The position numbers and the translations under genes were made by a program. A DNA stretch of 64,000 nt from Symbiodinium natans (Eukaryota; Sar; Dinophyceae; Suessiales; Symbiodiniaceae): the NCBI GenBank assembly GCA_905221605.1, contig CAJNDS010001024.1, positions 271,501-335,500 of the forward strand, written 5' to 3'. The first letter of the stretch is position 1; every line of letters starts with the position of its first letter. A model generated the notes under the pieces. It made no database searches. It was not told the origin of the DNA and was given only the letters and a program-made list of their open reading frames with translations. This document shows, one piece after another, positions 46,124-57,165 of this stretch.

Positions 46124-49100
46124 AAGTACAAGGCCTGTAGGTAGAATTCTAGGCCTAGGCCTGAGAGGTCAATGCGTCAAGGTCACCACCACAGCCACCA
46201 GCAATACTATTCGCGCTTAGCGTTTAAGGCTACAAGCATGGTACCCTTAAAGAACAGGCTTCGCACTATTCAAAACGGAAGCCATCAGAAACCCGGCAGC
46301 CTGAAATTCCCAAAATGCTGCGTCAAACCCTTTTTGGTTTGCAGTTTGCATGGCATCTGGCCTCGTAGGCTGCGGATGAAGAACCCAGCAAACCTTAAAG
46401 GATGGCCGTCCTCAATGACAACATTTTCCCCCCTGAGCCCCCAAAAAACGCACCTGACGCCCGGCTCTCTTTGCTGCCTGACCGGGGATGTCATGTCGGG
46501 CATCAATCATTGGGTTCAGGGGTGTTGCTTCCACCGGAATCCCAACATCCCAAGAGTCCAATAGGGCTTTTGGGGAAGGAACCGCCATCACCCAGCACAT
46601 TGGTCGTCATTGACAAGGTCTGCCATTTCGGGTTGTGGGAACCGGGGCTTTCGGGTCTAACTGGTTAACCCTTCTCCCTGCCTGCAGCCCTTGTCATGAA
46701 ACATGGATCAGAAACCTCAAGCTGCACCGTCACTGCAACTTGCAGGGAAAGAAAGACTCTCATCACTCAGCAAGAAGATGACAGCGCGCGGGGCGTCCTC
46801 ATTCTAACCTCTGCCGCAAACCAACCCATGCACCATCATGCACCTCTCAGTTCCTCAAGCCTGCAAACACCATGCATGCGAGACCGCGTGAAGCAGGCGC
46901 ACCTGCGAAACTTGGCCGGCCGCTGGCTTCGGATAGCCGCGTCAACAGGCAAGGTGCCCCTGTCCCGCGAGCTTGGAATCGAAAGGAACAAGGAACCTGT
47001 GCCCTGAATTCGTAAGGCTGGCTGTACCAATCCTGCAGCCACTCTGCAGCCTCCACCAGATGGCTGTGGGAACTACAAGCGTTTTTTGAATCATCCTGTG
47101 GTGCATAAGCTCAGTGAGGGTTGGGTTTGAGACCTTCCATATGCCATGGGCTTGGTCGATGTGCACAATATGTAAGACATGCAGAATGCAGGGGATGGCA
47201 TCGGCAACAGGCACACAAAACCTCTGGTCATCTCGATGTAAATATTCAGTGCCGGAAGATTGGACATGCAAAAGACATGTTTCGGAAGGAGCATCTCACG
47301 CGACAGGAAGCAGCAAATGCACAGGATATTGAGGACGGTTGGTCTGAAGACATGTAGCTCAACCCAGAAACAACTCCAGGTTGCCAAATGAGATTGAAAA
47401 CATTGGTCAGTCGTTATATACTCACGCCGGGGCTGCTAAACCACAGCCTTGGATCATCGAGCCCGGATCCACTTCGGTGAGGCTGATGCCTCAGGGTTCA
47501 CAAACAATCAACCTTTCTAAATCTCAGTGTCGCTCCATTCTACCATGCAATCTGAAACGAAGACCGAGCTCATTCAAGATACCAAGTAAGCTTAACCTTA
47601 AAGCCTTATCCGAGTCATTGACGGAACCGACCCCTGGGACCCTGGATTATTCCAGCTGCGCCGCCGCTGATACGGGGGAGACTGATTGTGCTCACGCGCT
47701 TCAAGTTCGTGCTGATCCGCCGCTCAGACGTCTCCTCACCCCAGCCCAGGAATGAATTGAACCAACCCGATGCCTGCCATGTTTTTGCAGAGCCTCAAGT
47801 ATACCCGACCACCAGTGTCCATTGCACCAGTGCAGCTTGCATGTAGGCAATGCAAGCATCTTTGCTACACCCCATCTCGAAAGATTTGCGTCCGCACTTT
47901 CAGCTCCCACGGAATCCTTCGAGTATTCCGGAAGCACCTGTGCGGCGAGGCGAGACAACATCTTTCTCTGCGATGGCTGTGGCCACATGACGGTGCTTCT
48001 GGAACCCTCACTTGCATGATCTGCGAATACCTCACTGTTTGAATTCCCACCTCGTCATCAGCTCCAAGATCCCCTGTCGAGTCGACGTCGAGCCTGATCG
48101 AAAAAATTCTTGGAAAGGAAGGAATACTCATGCTTGTTTGAAGATGGGATCATACCCGGCTCATTCACAACACAACTCTGGACCAAACAAGTTGATCGCT
48201 TGCTTAAGGACCTGTGCGCAACGGATGTTACCAGACTGAAGCATGGCAATAAGCACCACCCAAGCGAGCTCAAGGGCCCAGCTCAAACTCTTCTGGCAAC
48301 TTCAGCTGCAGGCGCAGAAACCTGTGTCAAGATTCAAGGGCAGCAAAAGGTTGCAACCCACAAGGCCTGGGAAATTTTGTGGTGCGAGTGTGGAGGAAGG
48401 ATATTCTGGCGCATGTGTGCCCCTCAATTGGGCAGGGCTCTGGTGCTGCAAGCCGAGGAAAACATGTACGTACTGCGGCAGTTTTCCGCCGGTGCTCACC
48501 AAACCCTCGGAGTTCATTACCATGCTAGACAATATGAATCCTAAACCACCCAGAAAAAATCTGCGCCGAGGCGCTGGTTCTCTTTCCTCAGTCGCTGGTT
48601 CTCTTCAGTGAGCCGAGCCACCTGTCCTGGACGAACAGAACTACACATTCCAACCTTACATCTAAGCTTGAGGTTTTTTGAAAGGCCAAAATCTTCCTTG
48701 AATGGATGAGTGGTGCAAACATCCTAGCAAGTTGTTCGGGCTTCCGAGGGCTGCATTTTACGAAGGATGCCATACACGCAAGATAGGCTCAGGCCACTAC
48801 ACACACACACACACACACACCTTTGCTCTTCCCTTCTGAGGCCCTGACCATCGTGAAGCTCAAGGAGCTCTGCAAACTTGGTGCCGACCAAAGGGGCCAT
48901 AGGGAACCTGGGAAGAACTCTAAGCATGAAGTGCCTGTTGTGAAGCCACTAAAGGGCCAGAGGGAGGAAATGCAAACCTGCCAAAGCGCCCGATTCTGGA
49001 CTAGGCCAGCGTGCGAAAACGTCGTCTTCTTGATTACGGTTGCGTAGCGGGAGCATACATGTCATCGTCTACGCTCTCAGTAGGGGCTTGTGTGAAGTGG

Positions 49101-50389
49101 GGGAACGACTCGTAACAGCGGCGCCTGCGGAGATGCCAGAGCAGAGCGGATGCTACGAAATGCTGTCTCTGCCCTTTCTCACGATTAGGGCCACAACTGA
49201 GAACGCTAAATTGAAGAGAGTTGCTGATTACTTTCAGATGCAACCTGGCATTGCCAACATAGCGCTTTTGGACCATTCCACGACTTGACGGGGAGAGGCT
49301 ACGGGCAAGCGGCCAGTGTGTCAGGCTTCCGCAACTTCAAATTTCCTTTAGTGTGTGGTGAGGAGGCTTCCTGCAAGGCTAATGGGTCTGAAGTCTCTGC
49401 ACTGACTTGCCCTGTGTGCTCTCGCCATGGGTCGCCCTCTGTGGTGTGTCCTGCATCAGCGCTTTGATGCCGTCCAGCTTGACTCCCTCGTACCTGCGAC
49501 GCTGGCGCAGGGCGACCAAGGCATTTCTTCCCGGCATCATCAAAATGGATGCCGCTCAGGGGCGAGATTTCCTAATCGCATGACTGGCGTCCTCACCTCC
49601 AGAAATGATGATCGGCGTCGACCGAACTCTTGTTCTCTGAGAGCGTCCACCTAAGTCGACGGAAAAGCCCTATTCTTTCGGTCGACGGCCCGAAGCTCTT
49701 AAGGCCCTGGCTCTTCTGGGGTCATGCCCTGGAGCATCTGCAGCGTCTCCTCCAACAGGGGGGTAGCTGGTAGTTGGAAGTAGTTCCAGGAGGATGGGGC
49801 GCCCCCCTCTCGCAGGATCCTCCGCTTGATTGGTGGGCAAGAAGTTGCTGATTTGGATCAAGCCACCTGCCTGAGGCGAGCAAAATCCATCAACTCTGAT
49901 CTATTAAAAGTAGCCATGGGAGTGGGCACGAGGACTGGGAACTGCCATAACTGCTTCAAGTTTCGGCATTGGGAAAGACTCCACAAACCATGCTCACGGT
50001 GATATTTGAAGCAGCCCCTGTGAAAGGGTTCCCTCTGCTGTAAGATCTGGCCCAGCCTCCTCCAACAAAGGACGCCTCGGAGGATGGAATTTTGTAGTAA
50101 GTTTTCTATCGTAACACCCATGAAGTAGAGCACCATGCAAGAAGTTAGAAGGCACCGTGCCGTGGCTATGGAAATGCGAGGCAACGGCCAAGAAGACACC
50201 AGTCGGCACCACACTGTTAACCTTAAACCCGAAAACCCTGCCTAACCCCCGACAATAAAATAGCAGTCCTCTCACTTCACTTGCAGCTCCGTCATTGCAG
50301 CCGAGGCGCAGCCCCTTCGAGCTAACACCCTCGCGAAATTTTTCCCCCGTCATGCGTTGCCTCAAACACCGTTGTTGGATTTGGGGATG

Positions 50390-50680
50390 TGAGGTTTAGG
50401 GTTTGGGCGTTTAGCTTCGGGTTTAGGGTGTTTGGCACACTTCTCGATTTGTTTAGGGATTTTGGTTTAGGGCTTTAGGGTTTGATTCGCCACTTGGCCG
50501 TTCGGGTTTGGCATGAGAAGCGCTGCTGGCATCAGTTGAATCTGGACATTGCCGGCTGTTGGGCTCATGCGCTATGAATGGTGACTGCCAACCCAACAAA
50601 GGCAAAGCAAGATTTGCCCCGAAACCCTAAACCCCAAACGCTAAACCCTAAACCCTAACCCTAAAACCCTAAACCCTACG
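50390..50680. repeat. Cluster of interstitial telomere-type repeats
   Basis: 50390-50485 carries scattered TTTAGGG units. 50621-50679 carries seven or more CCCTAAA/CCCTAA units in the opposite sense. Both are degenerate. Confidence 0.85.
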
Positions 50681-50744
50681 GGCTCCAAGGGGGCGACCAT
50701 GGCGCTGGTACCCGAGGAGGACTCAGGGGCACCTTGGACATTGA

Positions 50745-50830
50745 ATTCAGCCAAATAGTAGGATTCCCTTATTAAGAGGCAACCAATAAGGGACCCCTAA
50801 TTTCGGAAACCCCCATTTCGGAATCCCTAA
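50745..50830 (+). repeat. Dispersed GTAGGATCC element, copy 3
   Basis: The order is GCCAAATAGTAGGATTCCC, AAGAGGCAACCAATAAGGGA, CCCCTAATTTCGGAAACC, then CCCATTTCGGAATCCC. Blocks and spacing match the copies at 10815 and 43777. It lies just after a telomere-type cluster. Confidence 0.65.
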
Positions 50831-51165
50831 CGTTGCCTCATCAAACTGGTACGGTCTTCAAGCCAGGACTCTCGGAGAAGTGACAGCAGCTTCAGTCTAC
50901 CAAGAGAAAGTGCAGACTACCGGCAAGAACGGCAACAGGCGCGACGGCTTTTCCTTCCAGATCTGCCCACTGCCAACCCCTTCGGTTCACGTTGTCCTGG
51001 ATTGACGCCACGTAACCATTGTAGGACCTGAGGCTTCTCGAGGCGCATCGCCCCCCTACTCCATTGCAATCGGACTTGGGACGTGCTGAGGTAGTAAGAG
51101 ACTGCAACAGTCGAATCGCAACCCGGAAGTTTGAACGCGGCGCACCTCCGCATCCTAAGTGGCGA

Positions 51166-51558
51166 CTACACTACTATAGGGCTATTGCATTCCCGCTGGG
51201 TACCCAACCTCCAGCTGGGAAGGTGCAGCCTGCACAAGTTGCTTCTGCAGCTTAGGGATTCTACAGGAGGAAACTGCCAGAAGAGCTTAAAAGGCTCCGC
51301 TCGACTCTGCCTCGCTGCGTAGTGCTTCATCGCAGCGTAGACCTCTTCGGCCGGGGCCTCCTCTGCCAGCAGATCCCCACAGACTTCATTTCCGGAAACC
51401 CATGGAATCCCTACAGATATCAGAGTGAGAATGCGCTTGTCGCCGTGCCACAGAATCAACTCGTCGTGGCACTGATGCAGCTGGCAGGCTCTCTCCCCTG
51501 ATACGTAGCCTTCCTCGTGAAAAGGACTGCTTAATACAAAACCCATGTAGAAGAACAC
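51166..51558 (-). CDS. Candidate coding exon, unidentified
   Basis: A 130-codon minus-strand frame whose first 95 codons look protein-like: MGFVLSSPFHEEGYVSGERA, later GDKRILTLISVGIPWVSG, then EEAPAEEVYAAMKHYAARQ. Codon use and strand agree with the supported genes. The last third looks random, so an exon end is likely near 51260. No family is recognised. The surrounding 45-53 kb otherwise shows only short frames. Confidence 0.35.
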   Translation of the reverse strand: MFFYMGFVLSSPFHEEGYVSGERACQLHQCHDELILWHGDKRILTLISVGIPWVSGNEVCGDLLAEEAPAEEVYAAMKHYAARQSRAEPFKLFWQFPPVESLSCRSNLCRLHLPSWRLGTQRECNSPIVV

Positions 51559-52724
51559 TCAAGATTTCAGAAGATACTTCTCCCAGATCACCTGAAGGCT
51601 GCCTATTCGTCTACCCAGCCGGCAGGAACTCAGATCCTGATGGCCGATGAGACCCTTGGCTGCGAAGTTGAGCCGGAGCCTTGGCGTCACAGCTCGGCAC
51701 GTGATGGTTAGCAGACTTTCGGCCACTGCAGCTCAGAACTCCGAAGCTCCCTTTTTTTGTTTGCGCAGTTCAGCCGGGATCCCCGGCAGCCGATCCCCGG
51801 GAGCACGCCGCCACGCGCCATAGATCTTCTTGGACCTTTGGGCAAATTGTGTAGTGGTCGCTGTGGAGTTCATGGGTGTGCAGCATAGAGTTTTCATGAA
51901 GTCGACAGCACAGCTTGCTGGGTAGGAGACGGCGCGAATACGCATTTCAAATAGACCAAGCGTCGAAGAGGAGTTACAGTTTAAAGGGTAATTACATCAG
52001 CCCACAACGCGGCAGCGCAAACGAAACCCCCCAAAAGGGCGGGGATGGCCTGAGTCCGGTCTCAAACGGGCTCCGGCCGCAGGTTGAGGTGCACACTCGC
52101 AGCGGGAGTACACTGCAGTTTTGGGGACGCCTTTGCTAGCTCTTCTTATGGCTCTGCGGATCACTGCTGTTGATGGCCTGAGCCCTAAACTATGCCCTAA
52201 TCATGTTAACCCGACATGGCCCTTGCCAACCCTGCGGCGCCAAGAGCAGGGCAGAAGGGCCCGGCGTAGCAGTCTTTCACGATCTACAAGTCTCCCTGCA
52301 CATGTGGTGAGAGGGGGGAGAGTCTTGGAGGTGAGCCTGTGCCCCAAGGAAATCAGCCTGAGGCTCGTGAGCCGATTTTCTGGAGCGGGGCCAGGAGCTT
52401 TCAGGGTGCACCCCCCAAACCCACTACCGAACGGGTGGCGCCCGGGGCATGTTTGCCGTCTTTTTCTTCAATCTCGCAGCATGGCTTTGGCTGCCAAAAA
52501 GTTCGGTCGCACTCCTGGTCGGACAGGATTCTGCCTCAGCAGAATTGGAAGAAACATGTGACCCATACATGCCTGCCGCTGCTCACATCCTAGACTGCTA
52601 TCTGCTTCGGCCTTATCGTCGCTGAGGTGTCTCGTCCTGTCTAGCCACTGCTAGCAAGCAGACTATTACAAGTTGCGCTGCGAGCTGTGAATCCACTGTT
52701 CGTTTGACAAAGGGCAACTCCTAG

Positions 52725-52835
52725 CAGCCCGCTGATTTTGATGTACTTCCCGTGGCCAATGCGTCCTGCGAAGAGATCAAGATGTCATCGATGTCCTCCT
52801 CGCCACCCGGGACTCGCATGTCTTCCACATGCCTC
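52725..52835 (-). CDS. Candidate exon pair, unidentified
   Basis: The minus strand reads EDMRVPGGEEDIDDILIS and then, after CTCTTCGCAG, a second frame reading RIGHGKYIKISGLL. Both are protein-like, and the AG acceptor followed by G matches the style of the channel gene's introns. The first piece would have to end upstream at an unseen donor. No family is recognised. Confidence 0.2.
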
Positions 52836-53742
52836 GGCTGATATTGGCCATGGCTTTGCAGCCCGGACGCCGAAAACGACTCAACATTGGACAAACCCTC
52901 GCAACCGACCCCTCCTCTCTTCCCAAACAACTTCTTTGTTCGTTGCAGGTTGCACAATGTGCAGGCCCCTACACTCAGATGCCCGCTTGCTGCGGATTTT
53001 GCAACTTTCAATCGCAGTGATTGCCCCCAGCACACCGCGCGGAACTGCCGGGGGCGGTACACTTCCACCACTACCATCGCCGGCGCACCCGAGCCACGCA
53101 CGGCTCCCAGTGGGATAAAATGATGGGGCCTGAGGTCAAGAAGCTACCCTTAGAGGATCACAATGTAGTTACATGCACTCGCTTGAAAGAAGTTTACAGT
53201 ATAGGCTGTCTAGGAACTACAAAACAGCCTAACATTCGTTCTGCAGGTGGATGGGTTTGCTCTTGGTCGACTAAGGAGCCGGTGCCAAACCCATCTAAAC
53301 CGCACGGCGCCGCCTTTCGAAGTACTCAAGTGGTCAGTCCGGCAACGAAAAGGCAAGGACTGGAGCCTCGTGGCCCACAAGTACTTATCGAAACGAAGCC
53401 TCGATTAGCTCCTGCATTATCTGAAGCCCAAGCACCGATGCCTCAGGCCGAAGGCCTCGGGAGAATGTGGGCACTGTTGCATGCGGCCTCTGTGGCAAGC
53501 TGGGGGAAGACAGCTGCCAGCGAGGAACCAATGCCTCCTGCATGGAAGCCCTGGGTTACAAATTTGAGCTTGGGACGCTCAATGGACATCATCTCATCGT
53601 CCTTATGATTTATGTGTCCTTATTGCCATTATTGGATATAGCGTTCAAGTGGGTCGAGCTTCTCCTTTGCTGAGCTGTTTGCGCGTTGACTGTTTACTTG
53701 ACTCTTGTCAAAGCAGCTTGCACCAGCATGTCTTTTTCGGTG

Positions 53743-55061
53743 TTATGCAGTTCGCCCCAAGCTTTCAGCACAACAGGTTTCGAAGGTGTGCTGCTCATCC
53801 CAGCAGTCAGCATTTCCGCCTGGACCATACCTGGGGTCGCAGCAAGCCGCCCAGTGAAAGCCCTCCCTCCAGCAGTGATCTCCCGGCAGCCTCTGCCCCA
53901 GCTTCCTCTTCGGGGACCCCAGTGGAGACCACCAAGACTGGCTGCTCTGCGTTACGGTCCTTGGACAGATCAACATGTACTGCCCATCCTCTGTCTCTCG
54001 AAGGCTACCGTTGGTGCAGCCAAACATTTCGTCCACAGTAAGTTGCGGGTGCTCGATGGCAGCTGAAGGAGTGGATGGAGATTCTTCCTGGGCGGGCGAG
54101 TCCCTTAGCTCAGCCACAAGGGCATTCCTGCGGGCACACTTTGTCAGGCGCGCACGCGAGATACGCTTGGCATGGGCGTACAGGCTGTAGTCGAAACTGT
54201 TCTTCTTTACGAAGCTCCGCCGCAGCGCCTCGACGTCGCCAGGTCCGAGCTCGGACTCCGTGGGAATGTCCAGCATGGCTTGATGCAGCTCATATGGGCG
54301 CACACGGGTCCGCAGCCAGGGCCGGGCCTTCTCCAGATCAAGGCCTATGGAACAGGCAAGCTGCAAAGCGCTTCGCGCGAAGTCCTCGGTGATAATGACC
54401 GTGGACATGCGATGGAAAAGCAGCGACTTCGCGAGCTCGTACTCCGCCGGTGTCAGCTGCGGGCCAGAGAGGTCTGTGCGATTCAACAGAATGCGCGTAT
54501 AGTAGTTGTCGGCATAGACGTGCGGGCTCTCTGAGAGTCGAAAGCCCGGAACCCCGAGCACGCTGTCAATGTGCGCCGTAGGTGACCACCACCAGCCTAC
54601 AGGGCCCCATGACTCCCATGCTAACCCCCCTTAAGAAACCCACACGAGCAGTCCGCGTCAGTCCACAACCATGATGGGAGCAGCTTTGTGGGGCGGGCTT
54701 ACAGGCTTAGAAGCTTAGGGTTGAGGGTCTCTTCTCCCCCCCCCACGCCGACCTAGGATGTGGTGGTTGCCGGCCATGCACACTGCCAGCGCCTGCGTGT
54801 TCGCGAGGCAGGTCGCCATCTCGTATCTGGGCAAGAGCTTACCGGTTTATGGCGAACCCGAGACGAGCCACCGCAAGTCCTGGGTAGCCAAACCCTCCCG
54901 ATCGAAAGCCGCGTATCAATGAAGAACAACACCTCACCAGGACTATGGGAGCAGCTAACAACATGGGATTTGAGAACTCGGAGCTTCGGCCTGAGCTGGC
55001 TCCAGAATCTTGACCAGGGGTCGCGCATGGCCGTGACAAATACCTTGGCTCGAGCTTGATA
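53743..55061 (-). CDS. Sulfotransferase-like protein with cysteine-rich tail, spliced
   Basis: Three minus-strand pieces belong together. Around 55048-55010: VFVTAMRDPWSRFWS, which has the R-D-P-x-x-R-x-x-S form of the 3'-phosphate-binding site of PAPS-dependent sulfotransferases. Around 54825-54757: EMATCLANTQALAVCMAG. The last exon, from about 54596 to the stop at 53743, contains YADNYYTRILL and NSFDYSLYAHA, matching the N-Y-x-T-R and D-x-x-L-Y segments of membrane-bound carbohydrate sulfotransferases. Its last 45 residues hold six Cys in the pattern C-x9-CC-x11-C-x9-CC around GPGGNADCWDE. Enzymes of this fold work in the Golgi on glycans. Upstream, MIWVVLFLSFLVYLDAY could be a signal anchor or intron. 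The 5'-phosphosulfate loop was not located. Activity is inference. Confidence 0.65.
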
Positions 55062-55488
55062 TGCATCTAGGTAGACAAGAAATGACAAAAAGAGCACTAC
55101 CCAAATCATCTCCACGAGCTCTTTGCACTCTGTCTTTCAAAAATGCTGAACCCTTGGCTTAACCCAGCTCCGGCCTCTCCCCAGGGCGTGCCCGCACCTC
55201 ACCGCCTAAACGTACAAGCCCTCGGACTGTCCTCTGTGGCTTGAAAGCCCTGTTCATCCTGTCACGTGCACGCTCCTCTCGATGCCTTTTTCCTCCGCTG
55301 AGCAAGCTCAATGCACACTGCATCCTTGAAATCCTTGAAGCAGCAGAGACTACTTGTGAGGTTGCCAGGGCTTTGGAGCAGGAAACGCGTCATGAAGTAC
55401 AATGGCCCCGTCCGAAAAAACTTCATAATTGGATAGGGCCGGTTGCCCTCGCCGACTGGAACCAGGCGGGCGCGGGCAACGGTTCAAA

Positions 55489-56454
55489 TCAGGCTGCAAA
55501 CTCCTTGTCGACGGACAACGCGGAGTTCACCACCGTGCGGCCATTCAAGGCCTGCGTGGGCCGGTTGTCGTCCTCTGTGAAACGGCTCTTGAAAGCCTTG
55601 ATCGTCTCTGGGGTGACGCCGGCTGTGTTCTTGCTTACGTACCAGTGCACCCCTTCTGCGCAAGGGGGAGTGGTAAGGGAGCCCACGTAGTGGTAGAACT
55701 CTTTGAACTGGTCCCCGAAGACGTTGAGGTCCACATCGCCCACGTCTGAAGCACTGCCATTCTCCGGGGCATTCTTGAAGAGAGACTGCAGGAAGCTTGA
55801 CTGCTTTGACGGGGCTTTGGACTCTTCCAGGACGACGCCGATGACAGCCAGGTCATTGGTGCCGCTGGAACCGACCTTCTGATGCACGATGTGCATTTCG
55901 CCTGCCGAGAGCTTGCCATCCACCGTGTGCTCCGCAGGGAAGTGGAAATGGAACTGCTTGACCTGGTAGTCTCCGTCTGGCAACTTGAAAACCCCGAAAG
56001 GACCATCCACCTGCATCACGTGGCCATTGTTTTTGATCTGCCGTGCAGGAACTGGATCATACTTCACGAACTGAGCCAAGGTGCTGCCTGAACCGCCTTT
56101 TGTGCCCGAGTTCAGGTCGATGGGTGACTGAGACGATTGCTGGCACATGGGGAACTCCGCAGACCAGTTCTTGCTTTCCTTGTGTGTCCAGGCCTGGGCG
56201 GACGATGCACCGAAGAGCATCACGGCCAGAAGCATCGGCGCGAGGGCCGTCTGCAATGAAAAAGATTGCTCGGATTGGTCATGCTCCTGATCATGAGCCA
56301 TCTGAGGCTTCCCGAGCATCTTCTCATGCTGGGCAGACTTCGCCTTGGCCGCCTGCGTCGGATTTCCCAGCAGGAAGCAAGGTGCTGCCAGGCCAAGGCA
56401 AACGAAGCAGACCAAGCTGACCAAACCCCGACGTCGGGAGGCTGCAGCGCGCAT
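55489..56454 (-). CDS. Alpha-carbonic anhydrase, probably plastid-lumenal, copy A
   Basis: This is a complete 321-residue intronless frame. The enzyme interconverts CO2 and bicarbonate. Zinc ligands are His169 and His171 (QFHFHFPAEH) and His188 (EMHIVH), with Glu186 and Thr261 (SLTTPPC) completing the site, and His145 (NNGH) at the proton-shuttle position. QSPIDL (109-114) and RPTQALNGR (298-306) are family signatures. Cys104 and Cys265 sit where extracellular alpha enzymes form their disulfide, which suits a lumen. The leader is three-part: a signal peptide (residues 10-24), a Lys/His/Gln-rich stretch, then a second hydrophobic segment (about 69-86) ending Ala-Gln-Ala before Trp89. That is the layout expected for passage into a complex plastid and on to the thylakoid lumen, as with algal lumenal carbonic anhydrases serving photosynthesis. 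Location is inferred. Confidence 0.92.
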   Translation of the reverse strand: MRAAASRRRGLVSLVCFVCLGLAAPCFLLGNPTQAAKAKSAQHEKMLGKPQMAHDQEHDQSEQSFSLQTALAPMLLAVMLFGASSAQAWTHKESKNWSAEFPMCQQSSQSPIDLNSGTKGGSGSTLAQFVKYDPVPARQIKNNGHVMQVDGPFGVFKLPDGDYQVKQFHFHFPAEHTVDGKLSAGEMHIVHQKVGSSGTNDLAVIGVVLEESKAPSKQSSFLQSLFKNAPENGSASDVGDVDLNVFGDQFKEFYHYVGSLTTPPCAEGVHWYVSKNTAGVTPETIKAFKSRFTEDDNRPTQALNGRTVVNSALSVDKEFAA

Positions 56455-57165
56455 GCTCGCAATGCAACGAATCTACTGGCAACAGCTCCCTACAGGACCA
56501 CGTCTTGGATGCAGGCTTGAGCGAAATTTGGTCACGTCTCTCCCTCCTTCCACTCCCTTTCCCTCACTTCTTTACTCTCGGCCTGGCTGCCTCGAGCAAC
56601 TCCAACCTCATGTGTCCCCCAATTCCGCAAAACATGCTGCAGCAATGCCTATTCGAGAGGGTGGCATAGCACAAGGATGATTCTGTCTTTTGCAATCCAT
56701 GCCGACTGCTGCGTTGGCTTGAAAATCCCGCTGCCGTTACCAGTCCTATTGTCCCTTCGTGCACACGTGCACTCCACTACACAAATCATCTCCACAAGCT
56801 CTTTGCACTCTGTCTTTCATAATGCTGAACCTGGCTTAACCCAGCTCCGGCCTCTCCCCAGGGCGTGCCCGCACCTCACCGCCTAAAAACACAAGCCCTC
56901 GGAATGTCCTCTGTGGCTTGAAAGCCCTGTTCATCCTGTCACGTGCACGCTCCTCTCGATGCCTTTTTCCTCCGCTGAGCAAGCTCAATGCACACTGCAT
57001 CCTTGAAATCCTTGAAGCAGCAGAGACTACTTGTGAGGTTGCCAGGGCTTTGGAGCAGGAAACGCGTCATGAAGTACAATGGCCCCGTCCGAAAAAACTT
57101 CATAATTGGATAGGGCCGGTTGCCCTCGCCGACTGGAACCAGGCGGGCGCGGGCAACGGTTCAAA

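Noticed and set aside
55480-55500. tRNA-like B-box word (GGTTCAAATC)
   Set aside because: It lies at the end of the carbonic anhydrase frame, recurs only because of the duplication, and no cloverleaf or A-box fits.
55882-56420. Plus-strand and alternative minus frames over the carbonic anhydrase genes
   Set aside because: The minus frame with all carbonic anhydrase signatures explains the region; the others are shadows.
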